DNA of 24,541 bases from JBBRLA01 sp038231615 (GTDB lineage Bacteria; Myxococcota_A; Polyangia; Palsa-1104; JAEUJZ01): assembly GCA_038231615.1 (NCBI GenBank), contig JBBRLA010000034.1, positions 1 to 24,541 on the forward strand, written 5' to 3'. The position numbers and the translations under genes are program-made. Within the stretch, counting starts at the first letter, position 1, and every line of letters begins with the position of its first letter. Below the pieces are notes generated by a model, which made no database searches, was not told the origin of the DNA, and saw only the letters and a list, made by a program, of their open reading frames with translations. Below are positions 23,780 to 24,541 of this stretch, piece by piece.

Positions 23780-24541
23780 TCAGTCTCGTCTACAGACCTG
23801 TCGAAGTCCCAGGGCGTCCGCGGGCTGCACCAAGAGGTTGCAGCCGGCGTTGAACCAGGCTTCTACGCTGCCCGGGAAGATCCGCGCCGTGCCATCCTTG
23901 CTGGCGGTCGCCACCCGCTGGCCATCCGGCGAGAAGGTGGCCGAAAAGATGCGATCTTGATGTCCCAGCAGGCGCAAGAGGAACTGGCCGCTCTTGGCAT
24001 CCCAGATCCGCGCCGTGCCGTCCTTGCTGGCGGTGACCACGCGCCGCTGATCGGGTGAGAAGGCCGCGCTGAGCACCGGGCCGTCGTGGCCTTTCAAGAG
24101 GAAAACCAGGCGTCCGTTGGTGGCGTCCCAGATGCGGGCGGTGCCGTCATCGCTGGCGGTGACCGCCCGGGTGCCATCTGCGGAGAAGGTCGCGGTATTC
24201 AGCGCATCGCCGTGGCCCTTCATGCGGTACATGAGGCGCCCGCTGGTAGCGTCCCAGATGCGAGCGGTGCCGTCATCGCAGCCGGTGAGCACCCGGGTCT
24301 GGTCGGGGGAGAAACTGGCGGCCCGCAGCGGCCCGGCGTGGTCGTCCAAAAGGAAAAGGAGGGTGCCCCGGCGGGTGTCCCAGATGCCAGCGGTGCCGTC
24401 GGCGCTGGCGGTGACCACGTGACGGCCATCGGCGGAGAAGTTCGCGGCGTATACCGGGGCTTTGTGTCCACCCAGGACGGGGCCCGGGGTGCCGTCGCGC
24501 GCGTCCCACACGCGGGCGGTCAGATCTGAACTGGCGGTCAG
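23780..24541 (-). CDS. WD40-repeat protein, C-terminal part (5' end beyond window)
   Basis: The frame is open from the right edge (first visible residues LTASSDLTARVWDARDG) to TGA at 23780-23782, 253 residues. It contains the end of one blade and five further WD40 units of exactly 42 residues. Each has GH near the start and a D-G-T-A-R-I-W-D close (the last ends in IF). After the repeats comes a short tail, VEAWFNAGCNLL ... LRQVCRRD. This resembles the helical tail found after WD40 propellers in bacterial proteins whose N-terminal part is a Ser/Thr kinase, caspase-like or NACHT domain. Which effector domain this one has lies outside the window. Scaffold or signalling roles are usual. The gene is convergent with the M16 peptidase gene. 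Confidence 0.88.
   Translation of the reverse strand: MTASSDLTARVWDARDGTPGPVLGGHKAPVYAANFSADGRHVVTASADGTAGIWDTRRGTLLFLLDDHAGPLRAASFSPDQTRVLTGCDDGTARIWDATSGRLMYRMKGHGDALNTATFSADGTRAVTASDDGTARIWDATNGRLVFLLKGHDGPVLSAAFSPDQRRVVTASKDGTARIWDAKSGQFLLRLLGHQDRIFSATFSPDGQRVATASKDGTARIFPGSVEAWFNAGCNLLVQPADALGLRQVCRRD
23876..24472 (-). repeat. 126-bp tandem DNA repeat units encoding WD40 blades
   Basis: Nearly five units of 126 bp (42 codons) follow without spacing variation. The segment coding for DGTARIWDA is almost identical from unit to unit at DNA level. The uniform period suggests recent duplication or gene-conversion among blades. Such stretches may also collapse in assembly. Confidence 0.7.

Noticed and set aside
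23876..24472. CRISPR-like regular repeats
   Set aside because: The repeats are contiguous, coding and 126 bp long with no spacers; they are WD40 blades.

Overview
The window is strongly GC-rich, with G or C at almost every third codon position. It carries many lipoproteins with Asp/Gly-rich or Cys-rich linkers, two secreted beta-propeller proteins (FG-GAP and SBBP types), a WD40 protein, a fused M16 peptidase and a sigma-54 activator. This mix suggests a Gram-negative bacterium of the Myxococcota / former Deltaproteobacteria, perhaps a metagenome-derived genome. That placement is inference; there is no rRNA or tRNA here.

Layout. 1-1681 (+): the tail of an enoyl-CoA hydratase-like gene, then a LolC/E-type permease with extra N-terminal membrane segments. 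1706-3178 (-): a seven-bladed FG-GAP lipoprotein. 3447-7156 (-): a tightly coupled Mla-type lipid-transport operon, mlaE-mlaF-mlaD and an auxiliary lipoprotein, with ATGA or 1-nt junctions. 7243-8165 (-): an aldo/keto reductase of the YdbC/PdxI type broken by a frameshift, with a perfect 18-bp palindrome upstream. 8335-9948 (-): an SBBP-repeat lipoprotein. 9989-11149 (-): an RlmN-family radical SAM methyltransferase.

11261-17466 is a potassium (Kdp) locus. On the minus strand it reads: a 31-aa membrane peptide, kdpF, a truncated kdpA, the 3' part of kdpC, a KdpD sensor module with USP domain but no kinase domain, and a separate KinB-like histidine kinase that carries a frameshift. An NtrC-type sigma-54 response regulator lies convergent to the kinase. 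kdpB is absent: kdpA joins kdpC directly through an apparent internal deletion of roughly 3 kb.

17467-20535 is the most interesting part. Two divergent elements with the sigma-54 -24/-12 pattern (GG-N10-GC) lie 123 bp apart, one facing the kdp genes and one facing a beta-barrel porin. The porin is followed by a Cys-rich lipoprotein and by a lipoprotein with a duplicated four-helix-bundle fold like chemoreceptor sensor domains. I infer one regulon in which the KdpD/kinase/NtrC pathway drives both the inner-membrane K+ pump and an outer-membrane uptake or sensing module.

20641-23670 (+) encodes a two-repeat M16 metallopeptidase lipoprotein, and 23780-24541 (-) the C-terminal part of a WD40 protein that runs off the window. 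Three genes (reductase, kinase, kdpA/kdpC) are broken within about 10 kb, so assembly error must be separated from real decay. No CRISPR array, IS element, tRNA or rRNA was seen, and no gene-free stretch exceeds 300 bases.
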